From: a virus
IMG/VR virus record: IMGVR_UViG_3300048061_000193
Location: 1-29,597 of that record
Strand: one strand, 5' to 3'
Length of the DNA stretch: 29,597 nt
Shown here: piece after piece, positions 16,396 through 23,788 of the stretch
How the letters are laid out: each line of letters starts with the position of its first letter
Position numbering within the stretch: the first letter of the stretch is position 1
The notes under the pieces: generated by a model
What the model was told of the DNA's origin: nothing
Seen by the model: the letters and a program-made list of their open reading frames with translations, nothing else
Database searches by the model: none
Made by a program: the position numbers and the translations under genes

Positions 16396-17091
16396 TTAGT
16401 ATCTGCCTCCTGCTGTGTGAGCAAAGCGAGCTTTGACTGTATTTGTCACTTGGTTGTCTGAATCTAAAATGTAACTTTCTAATTCTTCATCGGACATTTT
16501 ATTTGTCGTGCAGCAATTTTTTGCGGATACATTTTCAAAAATTGGAGAACCTGTAGCGCTTCCTAATAAAGTCCAACTGCCAACATTCCATGGAAGAATT
16601 GCCTTTGTATCTTCCAATGTTCTAAAAGTTGAATCTCTGAAATATGTTTCGCCAGCAGTTTCGTTGTAAATAGACCAAGCATAATCATCCGTATCATAGC
16701 CCGCTATTGATATTTTAATTGTTCCCGTTGATGTATCAGATAAAATCCATCCTGATGCGCCTAATACATTATTTGATCTATTGTAATCACCATCGCCTTT
16801 GCTAATACCGCTGACGCTGAATGATGAATATGAACTTACAATTTCTTTAGTCGCGCCTCCAGTCATCAATTGCTTGTAGCAAAGACGCAATGTTGACATG
16901 AAATCAGTGACGCTCCAGTTGTCTGGCAATTCGTATTGAAACGTCTTACCCGCAACAGTGGCCTGCACCATTCTGGCGCCGCCCTCGCTGACTGTTTCAA
17001 ATTGAGCAACGACAAGCGATTCCACAAGCTCAATGGTCTTGGAAATATCCTTGCCGGCTTTTAGCCAAATTACAAAAAGAAGATCGCGCAT
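16396..17091 (-). CDS. connector-like (gpW-position) protein with inserted beta domain
   Basis: Protein of 231 aa between the large terminase and portal, the place of lambda gpW. Residues 1-78 are compatible with a small head-tail joining domain (VAGKTFQYELPDNWSVTDF). Residues about 85-190 look like a separate beta-sandwich or decoration domain (GDGDYNRSNNVLG...WSIYNETAGETYF). The C-terminus returns to helix (SDEELESYIL). The gpW link is by position and weak resemblance only. Its end contains AGGAGG, 11 nt before the portal ATG. Confidence 0.45.
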   Translation of the reverse strand: MRDLLFVIWLKAGKDISKTIELVESLVVAQFETVSEGGARMVQATVAGKTFQYELPDNWSVTDFMSTLRLCYKQLMTGGATKEIVSSYSSFSVSGISKGDGDYNRSNNVLGASGWILSDTSTGTIKISIAGYDTDDYAWSIYNETAGETYFRDSTFRTLEDTKAILPWNVGSWTLLGSATGSPIFENVSAKNCCTTNKMSDEELESYILDSDNQVTNTVKARFAHTAGGRY

Positions 17092-17126
17092 CTAGTAAGT
17101 TTTACAATGCACACGATATGCTTTTA

Positions 17127-17132
17127 TGTCAA
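17127..17132 (-). promoter_or_regulatory. TTGACA -35-like element upstream of the 17091 gene
   Basis: An exact TTGACA whose first base lies 41 nt before the ATG at 17091. CATTGT follows after 17 bp as a weak -10. Spacing to the ATG is longer than in the leaderless set. Confidence 0.35.
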
Positions 17133-17134
17133 TA

Positions 17135-18922
17135 TTAGCTTTTATCAGTATTATCTTGATTAGTAACACCGACTAGCCCTGCCATCGACGCGCAAACGAC
17201 TTGCATAAATTCACAGTCAGCCAAGTGATCGTCATGTGGCGATCGATTGATCCAATCATAAAACTCACTGCCGTCTGTTTTGCGCTGCCGCACAATCCGC
17301 GCCCAGGCATTGATCTGCTTTTCGTAAACCGGGCCAGCATCGTCCTCGTATGTCCACGCAGGTTCTGGATCTCGTATTGATCGAATCAGCGCGAGCGCAT
17401 TTTTCGCTTCCAGTTTGGAGAACCAGAATTGCCCCACAAATAGCTGATTGCCTGCGCCAGTGCCTTCCCATGCGTCAACGTACTGGATCGGAGAATACAT
17501 GCGATACAGCCCATCCTTGTGCCTGAATTGCTTCTTTTCGTCACCGCGCAGCATCATCCAGCCATTCTCGGCGCAAATGCGTCTGACTTGAGCAGTGTTG
17601 TAATTACCATCAAGAAACACCCGGCAGCCAACTTCTCGATCTAGACCGCCCTGCGGTATATTCCACTTGTCGCAAACATCTTTGATCTCTCCGGTCGATA
17701 GTGCCTTGCCCCAGTCAATGCCTCGCGTCTGTAGCTTGCCGTCAATCATTGCCCATGCGCGTATGCGCCAGTAGTAATGATCTTGCTGCACGTCAACTGT
17801 GCAGAACAGGAACTTGGCGTCCGGCCATGAGTCGCCTCGCTTGTATCCTCCGCATGCTTCTGGCACTTTGTCAGTGCTGACGTACTTTTTCTCATCCCAC
17901 GGCTCTGCGAGACGTTTACGAATAAAGTTCTCGATCCCGGTCAAGCTGCCGCGCTGGCGCTCTGCGCTCGCATCTTTCCAAAGCATGACAAGATCAGGCC
18001 ATGGGAAATGCGCAATCGCATTGTAATTGTAAAAATCAATCTTAGGATCGCCGTCTTTGTTTTGCTGAACATAGCGACCATCAATGTTGCGCTTTGCGAC
18101 TCGACCCGCGCTCCATGGCATCTTGCCATGGCATTTTTGACATTCGTAATAAATCGAATCAGTCAGTCGCTCTTTGTTAATCGTGCCGTCATCGTTGCGA
18201 ATTGATTCATCATCGCCCCAGCGCATACCACCGCGAGGAATCTGCCCGTCTTTCGTTGGCAGGCTCCAGACGTATGGGATCTCCTCGCCACAGCAGTCGC
18301 ACTTGATGTGCCAGACCTTCTGCGTCGACTTCTTCCAAAGCACGTCAAGCTCGCTGCCCTCGGTCTGCCCGGATGATGGCAGGAACATTGACCAGCTCCA
18401 AGGATAGGATGCCTGGCGGTCATGCACCTGCTCAATCCAGCCCTCGCCTTCCTCGTATGCCCAGGACTCGTCCATCGAGATGAACTTTAGCGTTTTCGAG
18501 TTACGATTAGCGAGAATCCGAGCTGACAGTAGACGGATGAATCCGTATGGCATGCCGGTGTAGAACTTGCCTCGACGATAGCCCTGCTCTGGAATCAGTC
18601 GAGTGATGGCCGTGGTATTGTCGATCAGTGGTGTAAATTTATCGTCAGAGAACTCTGCGATCGCCTCCTTGGTTAAATCGTAGTGCGCTGCGCGGCATGG
18701 CGATGTCTGCGCTTTGTACAGATGCAAAAGCTGCGCGGTCAACGTCTTGATGTGCTGCACTGATCCGATCAGTCCGACTGTGCCACCACGAATCTTTGCT
18801 GCTGCGCGCATCGGCTCAATCATCAGCGGATGATTGTTGCGATCGAATTGCCCATAATCCAGTGTGACGTTGCGCTCGCACCATGCGACTGGATCTTGAA
18901 TCTCTAACTCAAGTAGATTCAC
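17135..18922 (-). CDS. terminase large subunit (lambda GpA-type)
   Basis: Protein of 595 aa from GTG at 18922, which overlaps the small-subunit stop as GTGA; an upstream TTG would run into the small-subunit gene. Features include an N-terminal ATPase with the degenerate P-loop-like IGSVQHIKT, SMDESWAYEEGEG, a zinc-binding-like set (HIKCDCCGEEI ... YYECQKCHGKMPW), the nuclease strand LFCTVDVQQDHYY, and the C-terminal SPHDDHLADCEFMQ. It cuts concatemeric DNA and drives it into the prohead. The head gene order that follows is lambda-like. Confidence 0.9.
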   Translation of the reverse strand: MNLLELEIQDPVAWCERNVTLDYGQFDRNNHPLMIEPMRAAAKIRGGTVGLIGSVQHIKTLTAQLLHLYKAQTSPCRAAHYDLTKEAIAEFSDDKFTPLIDNTTAITRLIPEQGYRRGKFYTGMPYGFIRLLSARILANRNSKTLKFISMDESWAYEEGEGWIEQVHDRQASYPWSWSMFLPSSGQTEGSELDVLWKKSTQKVWHIKCDCCGEEIPYVWSLPTKDGQIPRGGMRWGDDESIRNDDGTINKERLTDSIYYECQKCHGKMPWSAGRVAKRNIDGRYVQQNKDGDPKIDFYNYNAIAHFPWPDLVMLWKDASAERQRGSLTGIENFIRKRLAEPWDEKKYVSTDKVPEACGGYKRGDSWPDAKFLFCTVDVQQDHYYWRIRAWAMIDGKLQTRGIDWGKALSTGEIKDVCDKWNIPQGGLDREVGCRVFLDGNYNTAQVRRICAENGWMMLRGDEKKQFRHKDGLYRMYSPIQYVDAWEGTGAGNQLFVGQFWFSKLEAKNALALIRSIRDPEPAWTYEDDAGPVYEKQINAWARIVRQRKTDGSEFYDWINRSPHDDHLADCEFMQVVCASMAGLVGVTNQDNTDKS

Positions 18923-19590
18923 AACTGGGCACCCTTTAAGTAATCGTCGGCAGAATCCTGCCAGGTGTCGCACATCCAATCCGGCACATTGATCTCGCCT
19001 GGTGTCTTGCGGACCTTGCTGAATCCGGCGAACAGTCTGCCGCCGAGAATGATTGGCTTTAAGAAGTTGTAAACCTGCTCTGGCGTATCCATGGCGCTGA
19101 TCTTCTCGCTCACCTGCTCGAGTATGCCTTCAATGCACGCATTGCCTGCATACGTTGATGCGCGAATGATCCGACAAACCTCGTCTCGCGAAAGCATCTC
19201 GCCGCGGTCCAGCCCGAGCTTCTTTGCATGGGCCTCAGCTTCGCGGATCTGCTTGTCGATCTTCAGATACGCATTAAGCGCGACCTTCTCGCGCTCCTCA
19301 TCCATCGCATCTTTTGCGGTCTGCAATTCTGCAAAATATTCATCGCGCAACTCCTCAGCCGTTTTGGCTTTTGACTTGTCTCGCTTTTTGAGCGGTGCAG
19401 GACTGTTTTCTTTTTTCCACTCGGCCACAAGGATCTTTGATTTAGTCGGCAGCTTGGCGCGACTTGAAAGCCACTCCATTGCAGCTTCATGGTTGTCATC
19501 CGGAAAACCCTCAGACAGCCAGTTGCGCATCGTGGGCACACTGCACCCATAAATCTTTGCGCGGCTTCCTAATGTTTTGCGATCTGGCAT
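18919..19590 (-). CDS. terminase small subunit (Nu1-like)
   Basis: Protein of 223 aa. Residues 5-30 form a helix-turn-helix (LGSRAKIYGCSVPTMRNWLS) that would recognise the packaging site. The middle is a charged helical region and the C-terminus probably contacts the large subunit. The position immediately before the large terminase, with a GTGA overlap, supports the call. The upstream region carries TTGAAT at -35 and several TGTAAA half-sites that may be operators of the RHH protein. Confidence 0.75.
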   Translation of the reverse strand: MPDRKTLGSRAKIYGCSVPTMRNWLSEGFPDDNHEAAMEWLSSRAKLPTKSKILVAEWKKENSPAPLKKRDKSKAKTAEELRDEYFAELQTAKDAMDEEREKVALNAYLKIDKQIREAEAHAKKLGLDRGEMLSRDEVCRIIRASTYAGNACIEGILEQVSEKISAMDTPEQVYNFLKPIILGGRLFAGFSKVRKTPGEINVPDWMCDTWQDSADDYLKGAQL

Positions 19591-19685
19591 TTAGTAAAAC
19601 TTATATGGCTAATTGTAAAATTCAAAATTCGATTTTTTTACACGAAGTCGCTACACCCAAAATTGACGATTGTAAAAAAGATTCC

Positions 19686-19889
19686 TTATGTCCCGCGTTC
19701 ATACTGGTCGGCCCTGGCATGCGATGAACTGATGCTTTCAACAGCGCGAACGATCACATCTGCTCGCGTTGTCTTGTCTCGCTTCGCAGCAGCTTCGATC
19801 TGTTCAATCGTAATGATTGGCAGACGAAAGGTTGTCATCTTGCGTCTGCCTCGATGTGGATCTGAGTAATGTGGCGTTTCCTTGTCCAT
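19686..19889 (-). CDS. ribbon-helix-helix (CopG/Arc-type) transcriptional regulator
   Basis: Protein of 67 aa. RKMTTFRLPIITIEQIEAAA (residues 16-35) gives the beta strand and first helix, and KRDKTTRADVIVRAVESI (36-53) the second helix, of a ribbon-helix-helix DNA-binding dimer. I chose ATG at 19889 over the upstream TTG because the TTG is part of the -35 hexamer. Repression of its own promoter through the palindrome at 19891-19903 is likely. Half-sites TGTAAA/TTTACA at 19614, 19637 and 19671 suggest that it also acts on the packaging operon. Confidence 0.75.
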   Translation of the reverse strand: MDKETPHYSDPHRGRRKMTTFRLPIITIEQIEAAAKRDKTTRADVIVRAVESISSSHARADQYERGT

Positions 19890-19895
19890 GTTTAC

Positions 19896-19925
19896 ACTGT
19901 AAATGCGAATGACTGTCGCTGTCAA
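19896..19925 (-). promoter_or_regulatory. promoter of the RHH gene, leaderless, with operator over the -10
   Basis: TTGACA (19920-19925), an 18-bp spacer and TACAGT (19896-19901), which ends 6 nt before the ATG at 19889. The perfect palindrome TTTACA-C-TGTAAA (19891-19903) covers the -10 and the predicted start site, so a bound dimer would block RNA polymerase. Confidence 0.65.
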
Positions 19926-20122
19926 CTTTCAGAAGATTTGTCTCCATGCTGTATCAACCCCAGCCCCTCTAATTTTTTGAATCCCTTGGTCTTGCACTCA
20001 TGCAGGAATCTGTTGCGAGATACCATTGCCCGGAATTCTGCGTCAGTCTGTCTGGACTCCAAGAAATCTAAAACTGATGTGGACTCTGGCGGTCTGCTCA
20101 GATAACTGGCTTCCTCAATCAT
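19922..20122 (-). CDS. paralogue of the HTH regulator's N-terminal module (no DNA-binding part)
   Basis: Protein of 66 aa. Residues 18-62 align without gaps to residues 13-57 of the 173-aa HTH protein (24 identical of 45, including TxAEF, RN, ECK, KGF). The two helix-turn-helix domains of the longer protein are absent. If the shared module mediates self-association, this protein could bind the full-length regulator and block or retune it, as short dominant-negative forms do; that is inference. It has its own promoter and lies beside another small regulator. Confidence 0.65.
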   Translation of the reverse strand: MIEEASYLSRPPESTSVLDFLESRQTDAEFRAMVSRNRFLHECKTKGFKKLEGLGLIQHGDKSSES

Positions 20123-20129
20123 TGATATT

Positions 20130-20159
20130 TCTTTAATTACAAAAGCCCCGAATTGTCAA
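20130..20159 (-). promoter_or_regulatory. sigma70-like promoter for the 20122 gene, near-leaderless
   Basis: TTGACA (20154-20159), an 18-bp spacer and TAAAGA (20130-20135), which ends 7 nt before the ATG at 20122. The -10 is weak, but the -35 is exact and its distance from the ATG (37 nt) matches the set. Confidence 0.5.
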
Positions 20160-20260
20160 TGCACTTGCGACTCTTCTTTTTAAGTCACAAGCGACGACAC
20201 CCCACCTTGTCTTTGGATGACGACACCCGCCCTTGGTGGCGGTGTCGGCAGACAAAGATG

Positions 20261-20290
20261 GCGACGACATCTCTATATAGGTGTCGTCGC
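20261..20290. repeat. perfect 9-bp inverted repeat (hairpin) in the candidate origin
   Basis: GCGACGACA at 20261-20269 pairs perfectly with TGTCGTCGC at 20282-20290 across a 12-nt loop. The arms contain the GACGACA unit that is repeated nearby. No T-tract follows on the minus strand, so it is probably not a terminator. Confidence 0.6.
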
Positions 20291-20531
20291 TTTGTCGCTT
20301 ATTGCGTAACCCTTTGACTAGTAAACTATTGCGAAACATTTTGCTGCTTATTTTTTAAAATCGTGTCGTTTATTTTGTAAAGTGCTGACAGTTAAAGACT
20401 TTCGCAGTTATTAACAGACTCCTTTTTACATTTGTAAAATTCTTTTACATTCAGCGACACGACATGTCGCGACACATGTCGTTTTTTTTGTAAGTATTTG
20501 ATGTTTAATAATTTGCACGGCGACATGACTT

Positions 20532-22553
20532 TTATTTGTCCTTAATTACAGCAAAGATGTTTCCGGCAGTGATTCTGACCCTTTTTGCGTCCTTCAGCTC
20601 CTTAATGTAACGCTGAACAGTGCGCACAGTTACACCATGCTCATCCGAAAACTCGGCGTTAAAATCGGATGGATTTGCCCCTTCAGGTAGCCTCCGAACC
20701 AGTGCTTTATAGACCGTAGAAGCGCTCACTTTTTGCCCATGTTTGCGCAAACGATTTGCATCAAGATCGCCCCTGGATCTGAACAGTGGGAAGTCCCACT
20801 CGACTACAAATGGCTCGATGCCGCCAAAGTTTCTCAGCGCAGCATGCACAGTAAAACAGTTGTCCTCCTCGTGCGCAGTCAGACCCATAATGGTGTCTGG
20901 ATCGCGAGCAAAGACGCCAGATCCACTGATGCGATCGAGTGGGTCTTTCTCTGATTGATTGCCTTTTGAGTAGTGCGCGCCAAACGCTGCTGCCGCTCCT
21001 GTGCGCTCAACAAGCGCCTCAACTTCATTCATAAGCAGGCCCATATCGCCTGCGCTGTTTTCGTCGCGATCGCCGAGTGCTTTATATATAGGATCGATGC
21101 AAATGAGCGCCAGATTGTCATCTGCGACCTTTTCCTCCAGCGCAGCCAGAATCACCCGTAAATCGTTGCAAACGCCTCTGAGCGACCAAATACAAAGATT
21201 ACTCGGCACTTCAATGCCCATGGCATCGCATACACTTTTGACTCGCTGTAAGAAAAACTCATGCGGAACTTCAAAGTTAAGAAAGATGACGTCCTTGCCT
21301 GTATGTACACATTCGCGGCCGAACCATGGCGTTCCAGACGCAACGCATGCTGCAAGATTCAGCAACGTCCAGGTCTTGTATGACTTACTGCCGCCACCAA
21401 GCACCATCTTCGTCCCTCGGTGCAGCAGACCATCAATTAGCACAGGATAGCGCTGCATGATTCGCTTGCTCAAATCTGCCGGAATCTCATGCCCTCGCGT
21501 CCATTCTGGCAGCTTGCTAATCATCGCAGCTTTGCGCTCCTCGATTGGCGCATCATCTGGCACACTCGGATCTTGGAATGGATCTTTGCCATAAAAGTCG
21601 CGACCGCTCATTGTTGGCTCATTGTCGCCAAATTCTTCTGCGAGCGCGATTGTGGCGTTCTTAAAATCTCCACTGTATTCAAGTGTAGTTAGCAGCGAAA
21701 ATGCTGAATAGTTTTCTGAAGGCTCTAGCGGCGGCGCATTGTCGGTAAAGCAATAAAAACTGCCGTCAGTGCGAAGTGTCCCAGAAACTCCCCGCTCTTT
21801 GCCAGGTCGCGTGCAATGCGTCTCGCTGCTGTTGCCGTTGCCTATTTTCCATCCTGCTTGTGCGAGAATAGCAGCCGATCGCTCTCGGATGTCTGGCGCT
21901 GCCATGTAGCGATCTCCGATGCGATCTGAATCACCTGGAGCTTTGTGATGCTTTGGCTCATTAACAACTGGCGCGATTGGTAGCTCAATAGCATCTGGCC
22001 AGTAATGTGCCTCGCCGTCCATGCTCAAAAAGCATAAGCGCGCGATGTCCTTGCCGCTGTCATCTGCTTCGATGCCGTACATGTCATACATGTAAGCCTT
22101 GGCTGCTTGGAATGCTCGCAGATGATTTTCCGGATCTTGCGGTATCGCCAATATGACTTTTAATCCATTCCCAGATGGCGAAACAAATGCAGCGATGATG
22201 TAAAGATCGTCGCGCAGTCGATCAATAATGCCAGAAGCGTTTTCTACGCCGTCAAAGTCCATGCAGATCATCCCGGATGCTTCAATAAGCTCGGATGATC
22301 TGCGCTTGTTAAACGTACCGCAAAACAGCACGCCTGGCAGTCTGCGCTTTAGGTCGCTGGCTCGATCTTTGTCTCCTGCTGCGACTGCGACTCTGACTTC
22401 ATTGATGACGCTGGAGAATCTGCCTTCTCCTGTGCGAATCCACTTGATGATTTTTTCAAGCTCGTAGTGGTCTGTTTTGGTGTCCTGCGCGGAGGAGACC
22501 ACGCTGATGAGCCTAGATCCATATCCATTTGTTTCTCTCGTTCTAACTGGCAT
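20532..22553 (-). CDS. primase-helicase fusion (BT4734/VirE-type N-terminus, RepA-like AAA)
   Basis: Protein of 673 aa. Residues 15-140 resemble the BT4734/VirE-type primase-associated domain, with MICMDFDGV at 95-103 and FVSPSGNGLKVIL at 123-135. Residues 360-590 are a RepA-like hexameric helicase with Walker A GGGSKSYKT (386-394) and Walker B LALICIDP (481-488), then GAHYSKGNQSEKDPLDRISG. Residues 605-655 are a winged-helix-like DNA-binding end. It should unwind and prime DNA at the phage origin. The start is upstream of the VSSAQDTK core, so ATG at 22553 is the likely one. The repeat-rich region directly downstream is the natural candidate target. Confidence 0.85.
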   Translation of the reverse strand: MPVRTRETNGYGSRLISVVSSAQDTKTDHYELEKIIKWIRTGEGRFSSVINEVRVAVAAGDKDRASDLKRRLPGVLFCGTFNKRRSSELIEASGMICMDFDGVENASGIIDRLRDDLYIIAAFVSPSGNGLKVILAIPQDPENHLRAFQAAKAYMYDMYGIEADDSGKDIARLCFLSMDGEAHYWPDAIELPIAPVVNEPKHHKAPGDSDRIGDRYMAAPDIRERSAAILAQAGWKIGNGNSSETHCTRPGKERGVSGTLRTDGSFYCFTDNAPPLEPSENYSAFSLLTTLEYSGDFKNATIALAEEFGDNEPTMSGRDFYGKDPFQDPSVPDDAPIEERKAAMISKLPEWTRGHEIPADLSKRIMQRYPVLIDGLLHRGTKMVLGGGSKSYKTWTLLNLAACVASGTPWFGRECVHTGKDVIFLNFEVPHEFFLQRVKSVCDAMGIEVPSNLCIWSLRGVCNDLRVILAALEEKVADDNLALICIDPIYKALGDRDENSAGDMGLLMNEVEALVERTGAAAAFGAHYSKGNQSEKDPLDRISGSGVFARDPDTIMGLTAHEEDNCFTVHAALRNFGGIEPFVVEWDFPLFRSRGDLDANRLRKHGQKVSASTVYKALVRRLPEGANPSDFNAEFSDEHGVTVRTVQRYIKELKDAKRVRITAGNIFAVIKDK

Positions 22554-22603
22554 AGTAGTTCTTCGTTTAGTTTTTGTAGTTTATTTTTTAATTCCTCGTT
22601 CAT
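22349..22603 (-). CDS. ORF overlapping the primase start in another frame
   Basis: This ORF encodes 84 aa: a coiled-coil N-terminus (LKNKLQKLNEELLCQLERE) and a Ser/Lys/Gln-rich tail. Its ATG overlaps the zinc-finger stop as ATGA, the coupling used by real genes here. But 205 nt lie inside the primase-helicase gene in another frame. It may be a genuine overprinted gene, or only its first part may matter, as a leader that delivers ribosomes to the primase start at 22553. Confidence 0.4.
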   Translation of the reverse strand: MNEELKNKLQKLNEELLCQLEREKQMDMDLGSSAWSPPRRTPKQTTTSLKKSSSGFAQEKADSPASSMKSESQSQQETKIEPAT

Positions 22604-22749
22604 TGTTCGATCCCGGTTCCGTTACATGCTTCGCACAATTCCCACATTGAGCTGTAGCTAAAACCTGCAAACTCTCCCCATCCTCCACAGTGCGGGCAGT
22701 CAACTTCAGTTGGCTCAGTGTCGTCTTCATTAAATACTTGTTCCGTCAT
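22600..22749 (-). CDS. small zinc-finger protein (DnaJ-type CxxCxGxG pair)
   Basis: Protein of 49 aa. CPHCGGWG and CEACNGTG form two half-sites for one zinc ion, like a single DnaJ zinc-finger module or rubredoxin-type knuckle. It probably mediates protein or nucleic-acid contacts for the replication genes that follow. Its TGA overlaps the ATG at 22603. Too short for a standard ORF cut-off, but the motif makes it convincing. Confidence 0.7.
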   Translation of the reverse strand: MTEQVFNEDDTEPTEVDCPHCGGWGEFAGFSYSSMWELCEACNGTGIEQ

Positions 22750-22963
22750 GATGATTTAATGCTGTGTATGAGTTGTTGATTCTTTCGATGATTTGATCCA
22801 GTACCCAATTGTGAGTGATGGTCGTCTGGTGCAGTGTATCAATGACGCGCTGCTGGTACACGATGATCTCTTTCATATTCTGAACATCTCGATACAAGAC
22901 CGCGATGGCTGCGCCAAATGCTATGGCTGTGATTAGTTTTATGGTTTTTATTAGTCGCATCAT
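22730..22963 (-). CDS. membrane-anchored helical protein
   Basis: Protein of 77 aa with one N-terminal membrane helix (residues 8-24, IKLITAIAFGAAIAVLY) followed by a hydrophilic helical region. The topology resembles an inner-membrane spanin (Rz-like), but no partner outer-membrane lipoprotein is visible and the gene lies in the early module, so I leave the role open. It starts with an ATGA overlap and ends 20 nt inside the next gene. Confidence 0.55.
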   Translation of the reverse strand: MMRLIKTIKLITAIAFGAAIAVLYRDVQNMKEIIVYQQRVIDTLHQTTITHNWVLDQIIERINNSYTALNHHDGTSI

Positions 22964-23265
22964 AAAGCTTTTATTACGTCCTTAAGCGCGTCCCGGCAGT
23001 TGCTTGCTTGGCGTTCGAGTACTTTCATTATCCGCTTCTGGGGAATGATTGCTTGCATGAACTGGTCGTAGTGCAAGTCCATCCACTCAGCCACAGCTTC
23101 CCGCCATGTTAGCTGCCTGCCTCTCTCAGCTTCGATCCACTTGTGCGAGCGGATCTCGTCCTTTACTAGCCTGCACATATTAAAGTGCAGCTTGTTATGC
23201 TTACTGGAGTCGAATGGGACGTAGCCCTCGGACTCCAGGAGATAGTCAATTACTGGTATTTTCAT
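22960..23265 (-). CDS. conserved-looking hypothetical phage protein
   Basis: Protein of 101 aa, helical and basic, without a domain I can name. It contains an HFNMCRLVKDEIRSHKWIEA segment followed by GRQLTWREAVAEWMDLHY, a style seen in uncharacterised phage proteins. It is the first gene after the repeat-containing control region, and its stop overlaps the next start as ATGA. Confidence 0.6.
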   Translation of the reverse strand: MKIPVIDYLLESEGYVPFDSSKHNKLHFNMCRLVKDEIRSHKWIEAERGRQLTWREAVAEWMDLHYDQFMQAIIPQKRIMKVLERQASNCRDALKDVIKAL

Positions 23266-23283
23266 AGTGTTTGGATTGTTACT

Positions 23284-23415
23284 TGAGAGATTAACTCTCG
23301 GTTGATTTCGGCTGTAGTTTTGTCACAAGTTGAGGGGGGTAATTTTTGACAAATTTGGGTAGTTGACTGGCTAGTTTTGAAACAAATTTGGATGCTTTTT
23401 TGTCCCAAATTTAGG
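23284..23415. promoter_or_regulatory. repeat-containing control region upstream of the 23265 gene
   Basis: This non-coding stretch carries CAAATTTGG at 23350 and 23383, and CAAATTTAGG at 23406. Each is centred on a near-palindrome, with spacings of 33 and 23 bp, close to whole helical turns. Nearer the gene is an inverted repeat, GAGAG-ATTAA-CTCTC at 23285-23299. It looks like an operator or iteron array for the operon starting at 23265. Confidence 0.45.
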
Positions 23416-23788
23416 TCATTTTGGGTGTACTATTGTCACTAAATGTCCTCCAGTGACGTTGGTTAATTGGTGTTAAAATAAGAGACACCCCAGCGGCGAT
23501 CAACTCCGCTGCTCCCTGTTGTTTCAGGCGAGTAACCGTCACTTGCATTACTGGTTCGCTGTGCAGGCGAACGGGCCTACGTGGTGCAGCATATCCGATA
23601 AGAGGCAAGGATAGGATATAGGGTGAAGTGAAGCAGGAACGGACAGCGCTATCCTTTTCAGAGTACGGGTTCCCAAGGTTGCGAGTCTTTTGTGAAGTTG
23701 ACTCCCCGACCTCGCCTAAATGCCCGACCGCGAATCCGCAATCCTGCACACATTTAAGCCGTGTATCTACTCTGCCTGCTAAATTCAT
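23411..23788 (-). CDS. orphan 125-aa ORF, possibly overlying a structured RNA
   Basis: I do not recognise this ORF. It has 125 codons, a basic product, no visible domain or membrane segment, and no coupling to its neighbours. The DNA under it is rich in perfect short hairpins: GTTCGC/GCGAAC near 23555-23575, CAGCGG/CCGCTG at 23492-23512, GGTGT/ACACC at 23470-23490, and GAGTC/GACTC near 23682-23705. This could be a true gene or a non-coding structured element on either strand. Gene confidence is only moderate. Confidence 0.35.
   Translation of the reverse strand: MNLAGRVDTRLKCVQDCGFAVGHLGEVGESTSQKTRNLGNPYSEKDSAVRSCFTSPYILSLPLIGYAAPRRPVRLHSEPVMQVTVTRLKQQGAAELIAAGVSLILTPINQRHWRTFSDNSTPKMT

Larger units (their letters stand above)
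20123..20531. other. 409-bp repeat-rich non-coding region, candidate replication origin
   Basis: I see no convincing gene here. It holds GCGACGACACC at 20191 and, inverted, at 20280-20290, with related GACGACA/TGTCGTC copies at 20219, 20263 and 20362. There are two strong hairpins: CGACACC(C)GCC/GGCGGTGTCG at 20221-20247, and the perfect 9-bp stem GCGACGACA/TGTCGTCGC at 20261-20290. It also holds the palindromes TTTTACATTTGTAAAA (20424-20439), CGACATGTCG (about 20460-20469) and CGACACATGTCG (about 20470-20481). The part from 20340 to 20450 is A/T-rich. Iteron-like repeats, an AT-rich tract and the adjoining primase-helicase gene suggest an origin. Confidence 0.55.

Noticed and set aside
19890-19925. 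TTG start for the RHH gene at 19925
   Set aside because: The TTG is the beginning of the TTGACA -35 hexamer; the ATG at 19889 follows the -10 and starts the conserved domain.
20133-20339. 68-aa minus-strand ORF in the repeat-rich gap
   Set aside because: It overlies the hairpins and iteron-like repeats, has no coupling or promoter, and its composition looks like translated repeat DNA.
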